Below are positions 10,438 through 20,457 of a stretch of DNA of 64,000 nucleotides, in pieces. The position numbers and the translations under genes were made by a program. Under the pieces are notes generated by a model. The model was not told where the DNA came from. It did not search any database and saw nothing but the letters and a program-made list of their open reading frames with translations. Every line of letters starts with the position of its first letter. Position 1 is the first letter of the stretch. The stretch is from Moniliella sp. 'wahieum' (taxonomy: Eukaryota > Basidiomycota > Moniliellomycetes > Moniliellales > Moniliellaceae). Location of the stretch: NCBI GenBank assembly GCA_003971905.1, contig RSEE01000016.1, positions 124,001 to 188,000 on the forward strand. Direction: 5' to 3'.

Positions 10438-11950
10438 TTACTCCTCATCGGCGGTAAGCCAGATAAAGAAGTTGCGGGCAAACCAGTCGGTGGCATCTCG
10501 ACCAAGATGGAATACAGTCGCAATAACGAGGGCCAGGGCACGCAGGCAAAGAACTGGGCAGCGACGATGGCGCCTGATCCCGTAGCGTGACCAGCGACAG
10601 ACATGCTGCCAAATCAGCGGGCCGAGCGATTGGAAAATAGCGCCTTCGACAAGGAAGAGAGAGTAGGAGATGCGGCCGAGGAAAAGGAGAACAGGGTGTT
10701 GGCAAAGATGCGCGAGCGGAACCAAACATCTCAAGCAGGATCATTGCATGGCCGCAACAAACCAGTCGTCGATACGCGGGTAGCCGGTCGCGGAGGGGTC
10801 AAAGTCGGTCCAGAGCAAGCCCGTCTGCGAGTTGTCATGCGCAACCCACTCGTTCCGGTGGTCTGGTGCCGCATCGCCGAACACATACTTGAGCATCACG
10901 CCCACACACAACCAAAGCCGGAATAGTCCAAGCGGAATGACGTTGAATAGTTTCTGGTCCCCAGGGACCCGAGGTCGTACACAACCACCGCCTCGGCCAA
11001 AAAGAGACCGGTAAGGGAGTAGTAGGCAAAGTTGCCAAGCCACCAGGACCAGATCCAAAGGATCGCACCAAAGATGAACTTGGGATAGCCACGAACGTAG
11101 GGAAGCATAATCGCAAAAGCGTACACCGAGTACGACTGAATGAAGTTACGTGTCACAGTCCAGAGGACACCACGGGGTGGGAAGAAGTCCATGGGCACAG
11201 TGTTGATAGCGTTAGAGTTGTCAAAGACATACGCAGTCAGTGAGTCCAAGTAGTTCAGCACGCTCTTCCACTTGGCTGCCGGGGCGACAAAGGTGTTGTT
11301 CAGGGCATAAGAGAAGGGCTCAGCGGCACCAAAGGCATTTTGAGAGGCCATGATGGTCACAATTGCTAGGGCAACAGCCAGAGGGAAAAATACGCGGATC
11401 GGGCGGCGGAAGGCGGCGCCAGCAATGGAGGTGTTCGTGCGGCGCTCAATGAATGTGTGCACGCCGACACGAGCCGCAATAAGGAAGAAAAAGGTGGACT
11501 GCAGCGTGCCATCCCACAAGAGCGGCTGGAAGACTTTGCGAACAGTGCTCTGCCACTGAGGCGAATGCTCAAGAAAGGGAGCTGGGCGCACGTTAAACTC
11601 GTCCGTTCGGTTGCAATGGCTGCAAAGGAAATTGAGTCAGTCAGTGCTTCGCCGGCAAAGAAAGGGGATGCAGGGGCATACCGGGCGCCAAGAGACGGAA
11701 AAAGGCCCAGAGGCAGACCTCGAACGCGATGAGGGCCGCAGCGCCTGAATGTAGGGCACGCGTTCCGAGTAAGAACGGCCGTAATCGTGGGCAGTGTCGT
11801 TGGTAAAGGCAAAGGGAGTCACGCCAGTCAGCTCGGCAGTGGTTTCGAGCTTCTTGTACCCCATTTCGGAGATGGGGCCGGCCATGGGCTCGACGGCGGG
11901 GCCTGCTGCTGGACCTCGGACTTCTCCCGCAGCTTGGAGAGAAGAGGCAT
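10438..11950 (-). CDS. Acyltransferase-3 family membrane protein
   Basis: This multi-pass protein resembles the acyltransferase-3 (OafA/YrhL) superfamily, which moves acyl groups, usually acetyl, onto extracytoplasmic sugars or other acceptors. The start ATG at 11948-11950 gives MPLLSKLREKSEVQQQ. After a one-base frame slip comes a cytosolic segment, then hydrophobic helices (RALIAFEVCLWAFFRLLAP, with one missing base assumed), then an intron of about 60 nt near 11621-11682. The longest clean frame (10896-11591) contains several membrane segments. The C-terminal part holds FLGRISYSLFLVE, a typical late motif of this family, and ends LTADEE. At least three frame breaks. The usual N-terminal Arg and His active-site residues cannot be placed with confidence. 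The GT2 synthase lies 3.4 kb away in divergent orientation, so polysaccharide acylation is a reasonable guess. Confidence 0.72.
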
Positions 11951-12289
11951 GATGATGGGTGGTGGTGGTGGGGTGGACGAACGAGCTGGGTGGGGCGGGT
12001 GGGAGGAGGTTTTGGGCTGTGGTGGGCTGGTTGCTGCCAATGCCCGCTGCTCGTGGCTCCTACGCCGCATGGGGGGCATACGGGGCGCAGGCAGCCACAC
12101 TGGCCCCAGGCTGTGTCTCCTGGGGTGTCCGACGCAGCGGCAGTGGCGCCGTGCAGAGACCGCTGCGACGGGTGAGGCCGAGGGGTGTGCTATCTGACGC
12201 ATGATTTGCGACAGAGGGCCACAATCGGAGCGGGTGATGCATTCAAGCTTTCAAGCGGCAACTTCGTGGCCGCAGGCCTCTCAGGATCT

Positions 12290-12345
12290 CAGGCGCTCAG
12301 CGGCTCAGCGCTCAGCCGCTGATCCTAGTGGATCTGAGATCTGAC
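12290..12345. repeat. TCA/TGA heptads with GCGC and GATC
   Basis: TCA-GCGC-TCA lies at 12305-12314 and TGA-GATC-TGA at 12335-12344. Between and before them are spaced TCA triplets with less regular tetramers. Both GCGC and GATC are self-complementary. Confidence 0.75.
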
Positions 12346-12490
12346 ATTTGCAGGCGGGAAGTGCGCGCAGATGCGCGCTCGCTGAGCGCAGCGGGTAGTA
12401 GACTGCGTCACGCGCCATTTCCCCCCACCCGTGGTGCTCGTTTGCAGGCAGTATGGCTGGTGCTTGGACAGTGCTTGGGCGGACTCTGCG

Positions 12491-12537
12491 TGACCGGTGT
12501 GACGCGTGACGCGTGACTTGAAGCTTGACCGGTGACA
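12491..12537. repeat. Mixed TGA heptads: CCGG, CGCG, AGCT, CATG
   Basis: The order is TGA-CCGG, a 2-base spacer, TGA-CGCG twice, TGA-CT, TGA-AGCT, TGA-CCGG, TGA-CATG. Four different palindromic tetramers sit in one array with the TGA register nearly unbroken, which is hard to explain by slippage of a single repeat unit. Confidence 0.85.
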
Positions 12538-13173
12538 TGCGCCTCAGATAGTCCCTACAGGTCTCTGCTCGCATGGGGGCTTGGGTCACATGCATCACAT
12601 GACACTTCCCTCGTGGCTCGGCACCCCCACACCACAGCCCCATGCAACCACACCATGTATCATTCATCGCCCGCATCCTAGCGACGCGTGAAGCGCGACG
12701 CCAGCACTCGGCCAAATGATGCACAGACATGATGCGTGATGCGTGATGCATGATGCGCGGCTCTGACGCATGATGTTTGTTGCATAAATGTGTGATGTGA
12801 CATTGGTGACTAGGTGACTGCGCCAAGCCAGCCGCACAATTTGAGATTCTGATATCCGAGGTTCTCAGAATTCACCATTCTGATGCTCGGCGCTCGGCCT
12901 CAGCCTGAGGCCCTCAGCCTGAGGCCGGAGGCTAGATACTGGCCAAGCCCCAGGCTTGACAAAGTAATACTCGCCGCTAAATTTCAGTTCACTCAGATCT
13001 CAGAACCACACAGCTGTGCAGAGTGACGCGTGACGCGTGACGAACGTACGAGTGACAGAACCGATTGAGAACGTTTGACGCGTTGTCTGCTGTCCAAACC
13101 CTTTGGTACTTTGATCCCCACCGGGCTTGTCGTTTCGCTTCTGAAAACGGAAACGGCATTGTGCCTCTGCCTG

Positions 13174-13197
13174 CCCCCCCCCCCCCCCCCCCCCCCC
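13174..13197. repeat. Homopolymer run of 24 C
   Basis: An uninterrupted run of 24 cytosines. Other C or G runs of 9 to 18 bases lie near 15265, 27228, 44800, 47250 and 63195. The run length in the consensus may not be exact. Confidence 0.9.
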
Positions 13198-14334
13198 ACG
13201 ATCCCGCGTCTTCCGCTGTACTTGCCATGTTCTCCATGTGCATTGGCATGATTGATAGTCCTCGCCCACAACAGATGCACTGGGAGAGATCCCACGATCG
13301 CACGTCGAACGTAGTGAAATCCGCGTTACAACCCTGGACTGATAGTGTAGAGTACCGATATAACGCGTAACGATAGCAGATGCATACGTTGGACACTGTT
13401 GAAAAAAGCCCCAAGTGGCAAGACTGGACAAGAGCCTGTCACATGTCCGCTGTCCGCGTTCAGCGCCACCAGCCACACCAGGCCACACATATGAGCGAAA
13501 CAGTATATAAGCTACTCAGATATCGATAACCGTCAAGCTTCAAATTCGTCAAACCGAGGACACCGTACGATCGAAAATGTAGACAGTAGCGGTTACCGGT
13601 TACCCATCTGATAAAACCTGCCGGCATTAACGAAAACAGGCACGTTGGCTTGGTGCCCCCAGCATACCCCCGCTTGGCAACTGTGTGTGTGTATATAGTC
13701 ACCGTATGTGACCGGTAAGCGCTAAAAGCGCGTCGCGCTCAGCTGAGCTCAGCGGTTATGGTAGTTTTCGCACTGTATAATGAACGACGCCGGTGAACTC
13801 CACGCCGCAGCCACTCCCACTCTGTACGCCCATCGTGCATCGTCTGTAGAGCCCACATTGTGCGCTACCCATTGCAAACCTTATATCGTCCTCCGCCGGC
13901 GCCTCTGCCCCCTATTTAATAACTATGGACGGGTGCGAGAGAGCCTTCTTCCATGTGGCTCAGCGCTCGGTTGCTCAATACGCTCTCTGAGATACTCACA
14001 GAATCCATATGGTCTTTTTTGGCCCCCCTTCTCTCCTGCGTGCTTACAATTGCTGAACGCACGCCGCCGCTGTGGGGACCGCGAGCGAGCAAGCTCTGCT
14101 CTGCAACGAAAAGCCGCACACCAAGTTGCGAGCGGCCAACAGTTCGTTGTCGCGGTAGTGCGCGTAGCGTTCAACCGTTCTGTACCAGTATACTACGGCA
14201 GTGTATACTTGGGCAGGCGGGGGTTGGTGCGGTTGATGCATGTGACGCGTTGACGCAGTTGTTGCGCTTGGGCTAAGCGCTGGGCTGATGCGCTGATGGC
14301 GCTGATGCATGATGCCCAACGCATATGTTCTGTT

Positions 14335-14360
14335 TGATCGATGATCGATGATCGATGACC
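14335..14360. repeat. TGA-TCGA heptads ending in TGA-CCGG
   Basis: Three TGA-TCGA units are followed by TGA-CCGG in unbroken 7-bp register. A nearby inverted-sense copy at 14432-14452 reads TCA-ACGT, TCG, then TCA-ACGT-TCA. Confidence 0.85.
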
Positions 14361-14675
14361 GGGATGCGGTACCGTATCGACGTATCGACAACCGGCTGAT
14401 CATGCATCATGCATTGTGCATCCTGAGCTATTCAACGTTCGTTCAACGTTCAACCATCCACCGTTTGATAATCGTATCCGAACTATGCACTGCTCCCAGA
14501 GCCGGATCACCGGGATCACCACCGCCTCCCTCGAAATCGGCGGCGATGGGACGCGGGATGAATGTGATGAACAAGTGCGGACGATCGATGACGATGGACT
14601 GTCCCAGTCCTCTGTCGGAGAGCACCACCAGCCGAGTGCAAGCCATTTAACAGAAAAACTTGCGAATGAGCCGGG

Positions 14676-14806
14676 TGACCGGTGACTAGTGCCCGATGAT
14701 CGATGATCTGGTGATGCAGGTGATATACCCCGGCGTGGCATAGCATCTTGGAGGGGCTGGGGGCTGCCTGAAGTTCAAGCTTGAAGCTTGAAGCTTGAAG
14801 CTTGAA
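14676..14806. repeat. Heptads with CCGG, CTAG, TCGA, TGCA, TATA, AGCT
   Basis: 14676-14728 carries TGA-CCGG, TGA-CTAG, TGA-TCGA, TGA-TGCA and TGA-TATA with short spacers. 14770-14806 carries AGCT, then TGA-AGCT three times. Five different self-complementary tetramers occur within 53 bp. Confidence 0.85.
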
Positions 14807-15389
14807 GTTTAACTGAACGCATCTCGGGTCTCCGGCCACTGGCGTCACCGCGTCACCGGGCGCTGCGGCCAGGGGCATACGTACGTTGGAGCGGTGGCGC
14901 CGTGCGGATTAGAGGCGGGTGGGTTGTGGCGCTGGCGAGGCCCGAGCAGACTGGCTGAGGCCGAGCCGCCCAGTGCGACCCCCCGCTGACCCCCCCGGGG
15001 CAGAGAGCTGCGAATGTCGCAAGCGTAACCGCTGACCGCTGATCGATGAGGCAGTGAGAACAGTGCCCGGATGTCACCAGTCACGCGTCACTAGCTTCAG
15101 CGCACGCCTAATTGTGTGTGATATCTATTGTGGTTTCAAGCACGGCACGGCACCAGTATCACAGCCCCCTGCACTGGCGCGGAGCAGCTCACTCGGCCAG
15201 CACCCTGGCCAGACAAAAGCGGTAGGTTCCTACACAGCTCCAGTGCCCCACCGGCACTGCCTCCCCCCCCCCCCTCGCCCGCACCTAGGCCACCGCCCAC
15301 CTCGCCTCAAAACTCGGCGCTGCCAGCCTAACTACCGCCCCTTTTTCTCCCACCACCGTCTCTCTCGGCCTACCTGGGACTGCTGCCAC

Positions 15390-16923
15390 GATGGGACTTG
15401 GCCAGCAGCTTGACCGCGCGTCCAACTGGATCATCGGGTGTATGTCGTTCCTCTCATCTACCCTTTGGAGCTCCGCGTACTGACTGCCTCCGTTGCCGCT
15501 CGTAGGGACACCCATTTCGTTGATGGTCACCTATGCCGTCTTCAGTGTCTTCTTCTACATCTTGATCCCACCTGTTCTCAACTCGGCGCTATGGTATACG
15601 TACATGGGCATCCAGACCTTTGTAGTGCTCACTGTCCTGAGCGAGGCCATCTCTTCCATCCGCCCCAACGTCGAGTCCCGTCGTGCTCGTCGCAAGGTCG
15701 CCAAGGTCGGCTTTCCCGATCTCGACGGGGAGGAAAACGAGCACAAGTGCCCGAAGATCGACCTGGTACTTGTCGCCTACCTCCCCAACGAGCAGTACAT
15801 CATCAAGCGCCAGATCCGCTACGCTATGACACAGATTGAGTACCCTGCCTCGCGTCTGACGATCAATGTGGTGTACAACACCCCCAAACCCATTGAACCT
15901 CTGGAGACGGAGCTGCAAGAGATGACAAGCCAGAGTACGGACACCTCAAGGTCATTTCTGTTCCAAACTCGACCTCCAAGGCCGACAACATCAACTACTT
16001 CCTCTCGCTTCCCTCTGACTCGGAGATCATTGCGATCTTTGACACGGACCACTATCCTTCTCGCTACGCTCTCAAATGGGTCGCCCGCGCGTTCAATAAG
16101 GGTGATGTGGACATTATTCAAGGCCGCTGCTGTATCTACAACTACTCCGAGACTTGGATCACCCGCCTGATTGCAGCCGAGTTTGATATGATTTACGGTG
16201 TTTTCCATCCGGGTCGTGCTCGCTCTCATCGCTTTGGTCTTTTTGGTGGATCAAACGGCTATTGGAATGCATCGCTGCTTCGCTCGCTCGGAATGCAAAA
16301 GCATATGCTTACTGAAGACATTGACTCCACTCTGCGTGCGATTGTGTCGGGTGCACGGATCAAGTACATGCTCGAAGTGCAGTCTTATGAGACCGCTCCA
16401 GAAACAGCAATGGCGTTGCTCAAGCAACGCATGCGCTGGACTCAGGGTTGGTTCCAAGTTACCCTCCGCCACGCGCTCCCTTCTCTTCAGTACGGTGCTT
16501 ACGGAACGGTCAACCCTCGGCTATGAGCACAAAGCTCATCTCTCGTGCTGGTCTCTTTCTTCCTCTTGGTTTTCCGTGAGGCCTTCTTTTACTTCATCTC
16601 CCAGCTTTCGGCTCTACTGCTTGCCAGTTTCGCCGTGCACCCGCCTCACCGCTGGCATGAGCTGTACCAATCATTTGAGGGCTTCAAGATCACCGTCTGG
16701 CTCTTTGTCCTGAACGCCATCTGCATCATGACAGCCACCGGCATCACTGCCCGCAACCGGAGCGAGTTCACCTCTGTTTGGGCCATCTTTGCCTTTGGCA
16801 TCCTCTCTCCCACTTACTACACACATCGTCACCTTCATGTCGATTACCTGCCACTTCCGTGAACTGGTGCAGTATTCTAACTGGAACCCGACCTCTCGTT
16901 CGGCTCCGAAGAAGACGACCTGA
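15390..16923 (+). CDS. GT2 processive polysaccharide synthase
   Basis: A membrane glycosyltransferase of family GT2, in the chitin/hyaluronan synthase-like class, which polymerises sugars from nucleotide donors and extrudes the chain. The ATG at 15390 begins MGLGQQLDRASNWIIG and is followed by an intron of about 65 nt. Two N-terminal membrane helices precede the catalytic core: LVLVAYLPNE, the DxD-type FDTDHYPS, TEDIDST with the acceptor-site Asp, and QRMRWTQGW, the QxxRW motif of processive enzymes. C-terminal helices follow, and the tail ends in SAPKKTT. Frame breaks near 15933 (a missing A in an A run restores the frame), near 16525 and near 16825 interrupt an otherwise fully conserved product. 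Fungal homologues include the Cryptococcus Cps1 type, but the polymer made here cannot be told from sequence. Confidence 0.85.
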
Positions 16924-18842
16924 AGCTCTCGTTTGCACTTTCTTCTCCCCCCCCTCCCCTCCACTCTCCGGTTTCTTGTCGCCGGTCCTCACTATACGAG
17001 GAGCATGCTACGGTCTTACCCAGGTATATTGCCCCTGCTTCTTTCTCGTGCACGCCTTCGTTCCTCGCACCAATGCACCCGCACCTGCTTTGTATTCTTG
17101 ACGCTACTTTCTTCCTTGTGTATTGTAGCGTCTGCCGGGTCGGATTTTTGTATTTCTCTCGTTTTTCGCACTGTCGAGATCTTGTCCTGGCCATGACAGG
17201 TCGAGCCCGATGTGATGGACAAGATCGTGCCAGCGATCGGTCAGTCACAAATATCCCCCCCACTTCGCCCCGAGGCGCTCGGCGGCTCGGCGCTCAGAGC
17301 TCTTTCTTACAACCTTCCCAAAATGCGAGTCAATTTATAGCCGCTTGCAGAACGAGCCAGGTGCTGTCCGCTTTGGCGACAATAACGCTTCGTGTGAGAA
17401 TGTATGTAGAAATGGGATACCACAGAGAAGACAGACACGCAGAGCTTTCTTTGCTTGAGAGTGTTTTTGGGACGATCCGGGGTCGGGAGTTGCCAATGGG
17501 GTGATTTACAGACTTGAGGCCGGTCAACTACTATAGTGACTAGTTTTGCTGGAGCTTTTGCTCGCGAGCGACGCCCATGGCCAGCTTATGTCGCACTCGG
17601 ATCGTCCTATGCCTCACCGCTCAGGGGCACTCACCCCACGTGGTAAAACTGGGGTCGCGACCAAAAGTACAAGAAGGCTCGGCCAATTCAGACACACTTT
17701 TGCATCCCCCCACACAGAAAAAAAGGCGAGCCTGTAGTGACTATAGCCATAGTGACTACGTAGTGACTAATAATAGCTATAGTGACTGTCAACATGCGGA
17801 AAATCGAGTATGAAACTAAAATGGAGAGACGTGTGCCGAATAAGCGTCCTAGTGAGAGGAGAGCAAGGCCAGGAAGAAATGGTGGGGATGTAATCAGCGG
17901 AAGGCAGCCCGGAGTCATAACTCGCACACCTATACGCGTGGTTCCTACTATATACATAAGGTTGCGAGATGACGCTGTTGGTAATGTTAGTATATTAATA
18001 CCAAAACATGTGGGAGAGTGTCGATCACCGCAACACTTCTGGCCCGCCACAGTTCTCTCAGCTTCTTCTATTCGGGTGCCCAGGCGCTCTCAGACGTTCA
18101 ATTAGAGCTACTGCTCTGCCATCTTCACACTCTAAGTAATATCGTCGTTTTCTGCCATACGTTTTGAGAGCTCGTTCGTTTGTTAGAGTGTTGGTCAAGA
18201 TGTTTGGGCTGGCGGTAGAGCAACAGAGGCAAACCTTAATACCTGTCTCTATCTCTTCCCAAGTGAATGAATAAAAGCATAATCGAAGGAAAGGAGGAGA
18301 GAAGAGTGTTACACCGAGAGTTCTGATACTTATGTTTCCCCTTTTTTATGGGAGCAAAAAACTCTCCGAGAATTCTTTTTGTTGAGTGGAGAGCCACAAA
18401 ATCTGTTCCTCACACGTAAAATATCTTTCCCTCGTCTCTCTTCCTTCAAACACGCGTATCTCGCATGCCTGTAATCGCGATCACTATTACGGTTGCTGTC
18501 CTCATACTGCTCAAATTCCAATGTGATCCTAAGATGAACATAAGAAGAGGACGTACGAGAATGAGCACTTCTTTCTCTACTGAAGAGAAATGTTGGGGTA
18601 GTAAAAACTGCGGTCGCCATGGTAATCATACTCTCCGGTGAGAGTGCGGTAATACTTATTGTACAAGACTTGGTATATACACGCAGCCTACTTTTCTCAA
18701 TGTGGCTTTGGAGGCTTTGTGGAACGCTAACGCTCTCTTCGAGGAGCCGCCGCCTGTGCCTAAAGGTAGCCTGAATTGAATGAGTTGAACCCACCAAGCC
18801 AGGTCGTTCAACCGGTTGATGATCTCTGTGACCTCTCATGCT
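16924..18842. other. Intergenic, no supported gene
   Basis: It holds pyrimidine-rich sequence downstream of the GT2 gene, TGACTA/TAGTGACTA words at 17735-17790, and chance frames. A 172-codon frame on the minus strand (18330-18848) has no recognisable domain and overlaps sequence that may belong to the next gene. Confidence 0.45.
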
Positions 18843-20406
18843 GTTCATTCTACTCGACTTGCATCATTCTCACCTGGTGGTCCAACCAGTTTGTCTACTT
18901 TTTCCTTACCGGGTTGCTTCCATTGCTAATGCCATCTGAAGAATGACATGCCGGATACATTCCTGGCGTGGGTCATGTTCTTCCTTGGCGCGATCGTGAC
19001 TTTTGACTTCACTATGCCAACGGATGTACAGAATGAATGGGGAATCCATCCCAACTTTGGCACAGAGGGACGCCAAACAAGTGCGCGGGAACCCATGCAG
19101 ACGTGGAACTTGCCCAAGCTCAACAACGGAGTCTTTGTCATCTCCTTTTTCTTGTTGTGCGTTCTGTGCATGCCGGCGCGAGCCTTCTTCCAACTTCGTT
19201 TTTGGAACCTGCTTAAAAGCGCAACGCTTTCTTCTCTCTTTACCTTCTGCATGTGGCGTCGTCTTTTGGTCGGTTGGTGCAGTGGCGACTCCTAAGATGC
19301 TTGCTGCTGGCATTCCGTTGTATTGGGCTGCAATCCTTCTCAATTTACTCCTTTGCTACGCCAGCTCCTGGTTTTCTGTGAGATATTTACTCGCACGTTT
19401 GATGGTTGGGGTACCACTCTCGCTCCTTCCTTCTTCCGTGGTGTGTCGGGTGGTTTGGGTCGGCGCCCGACTCGAGGCGCGTACGGTATTTTTTTCTCTC
19501 TCCCTTTTTCCTCGCCTGCCCTGTCCTTTTCATCATGCCTCCCATCGCAACTCGCTCATACCTGATCCTAGGTCTCCCATCTCACCCCTATCCTTCTCTA
19601 TCTCTCCCTCACATCTCCAATCGTTGCGCACGGAAGTTCCCACACTCATTTTCCGACTGTTGTGCTGTGGCTACAATTTGCCTGTGCTCTCCCCATGTGC
19701 GAGCCCTCGATCCCGTCCCCATTCGTTTTCTTTATGACTTGATGCTGTCCTACCCTTTCCTCTTCTTTGGTCTGACATGACCGAGAAATTGTCTTCACGA
19801 GCTTGTTTGCATGTGCGAAGCGTCGTTGTTCCCTTTTTACGCAGTTGCCATATAATTGGAGCCATTAGGACCCAAGCTCTGGTGCCATGGCGGCGACCCC
19901 ATCTCCCGAGTAATGGGAATGGATAAAAACGGAGAGAGCATAAGCAAATATACTACTTCCGCACCTGGTCAATCGTCCAGGCCAGCAGCCTGCTGACTGC
20001 TGTAAGGTTCTTATACCCTTGAGGAGTCTGTCCCTGGACTCAGGCAAGATTCGATGCCATCATTGTGGATAACGCCCCAGTGTATATATCCCATGGCATG
20101 GTATTTCATTTGACCCTCGCTTGCTCAAGACGGTCAGGGGGAAACGACGAGGCGCCATTATCTTCTGCCCAAGGCGCTCATGGAGCACCCCCAGCCCAAT
20201 CTGCGCCTCGTCCCACAGCTCTCGCATGAATCCATCTTCCTTCTCGCATCCCGTATCCTTCCCCCCCTTTGACCCTGCATCAATTCTTTTATGCATGGTC
20301 CATCCACCGCCCTGTGTTCGAATCCTTCTTGCCCCATACGCGCTCCTTTGTCGGCAACTGCATCCATAGTCACTTGAGCATTGTCCAACTTCCTTCCCAT
20401 CCATGA
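18843..20406 (+). CDS. Unrecognised multi-pass membrane protein, fragmented
   Basis: I do not recognise this protein. Coding-quality pieces appear in changing plus-strand frames. First comes a hydrophobic segment including FVYFFLTGLLPLLMPSEE. Next is a piece at 18948-19250 with TFLAWVMFFLGAIVTFDF and later GVFVISFFLLCVLCMPA. Then MLAAGIPLYWAAILLNLLLC starts near 19295, then FDGWGTTLAPSFFRG near 19400. The last part, about 20120-20406, includes HYLLPKALMEHPQPNLRLVP and LTLHQFFYAWSIHRPVFES and ends in a TGA at 20404-20406. Low-complexity stretches between pieces could be introns. It lies 1.9 kb behind the GT2 synthase on the same strand and converges with the propeller gene, leaving only about 50 bp between their stops. 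A role in export or polysaccharide synthesis would be speculation. Confidence 0.35.
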
Positions 20407-20457
20407 ATTATCCTCAATGTTTTGGAGAAATGGTGAGGTATATCTTGCGCTACACTT

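Larger units (their letters stand above)
11951..15389. other. Long non-coding block between divergent genes
   Basis: This 3.4-kb spacer separates the acyltransferase and GT2 genes. It is dense in TGA-N4 heptads (12290-12345, 12491-12537, 12728-12756, 13024-13041, 14335-14360, 14432-14455, 14676-14728, 14770-14806) and has a run of 24 C at 13174-13197. Frames of up to 173 codons exist on both strands but overlap repeats and show no domain. The final few hundred bases, with a C-run near 15265, should contain the GT2 promoter and leader. Confidence 0.6.

Noticed and set aside
18330-18848. 172-codon minus-strand frame
   Set aside because: No domain, unusual composition, and it overlaps sequence that may belong to the plus-strand membrane gene.
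20310-20330. B-box-like word GTTCGAATCC suggesting a tRNA
   Set aside because: No pairing T stem, acceptor stem, A box or terminator around it, and the sequence reads well as protein-coding in the membrane gene.
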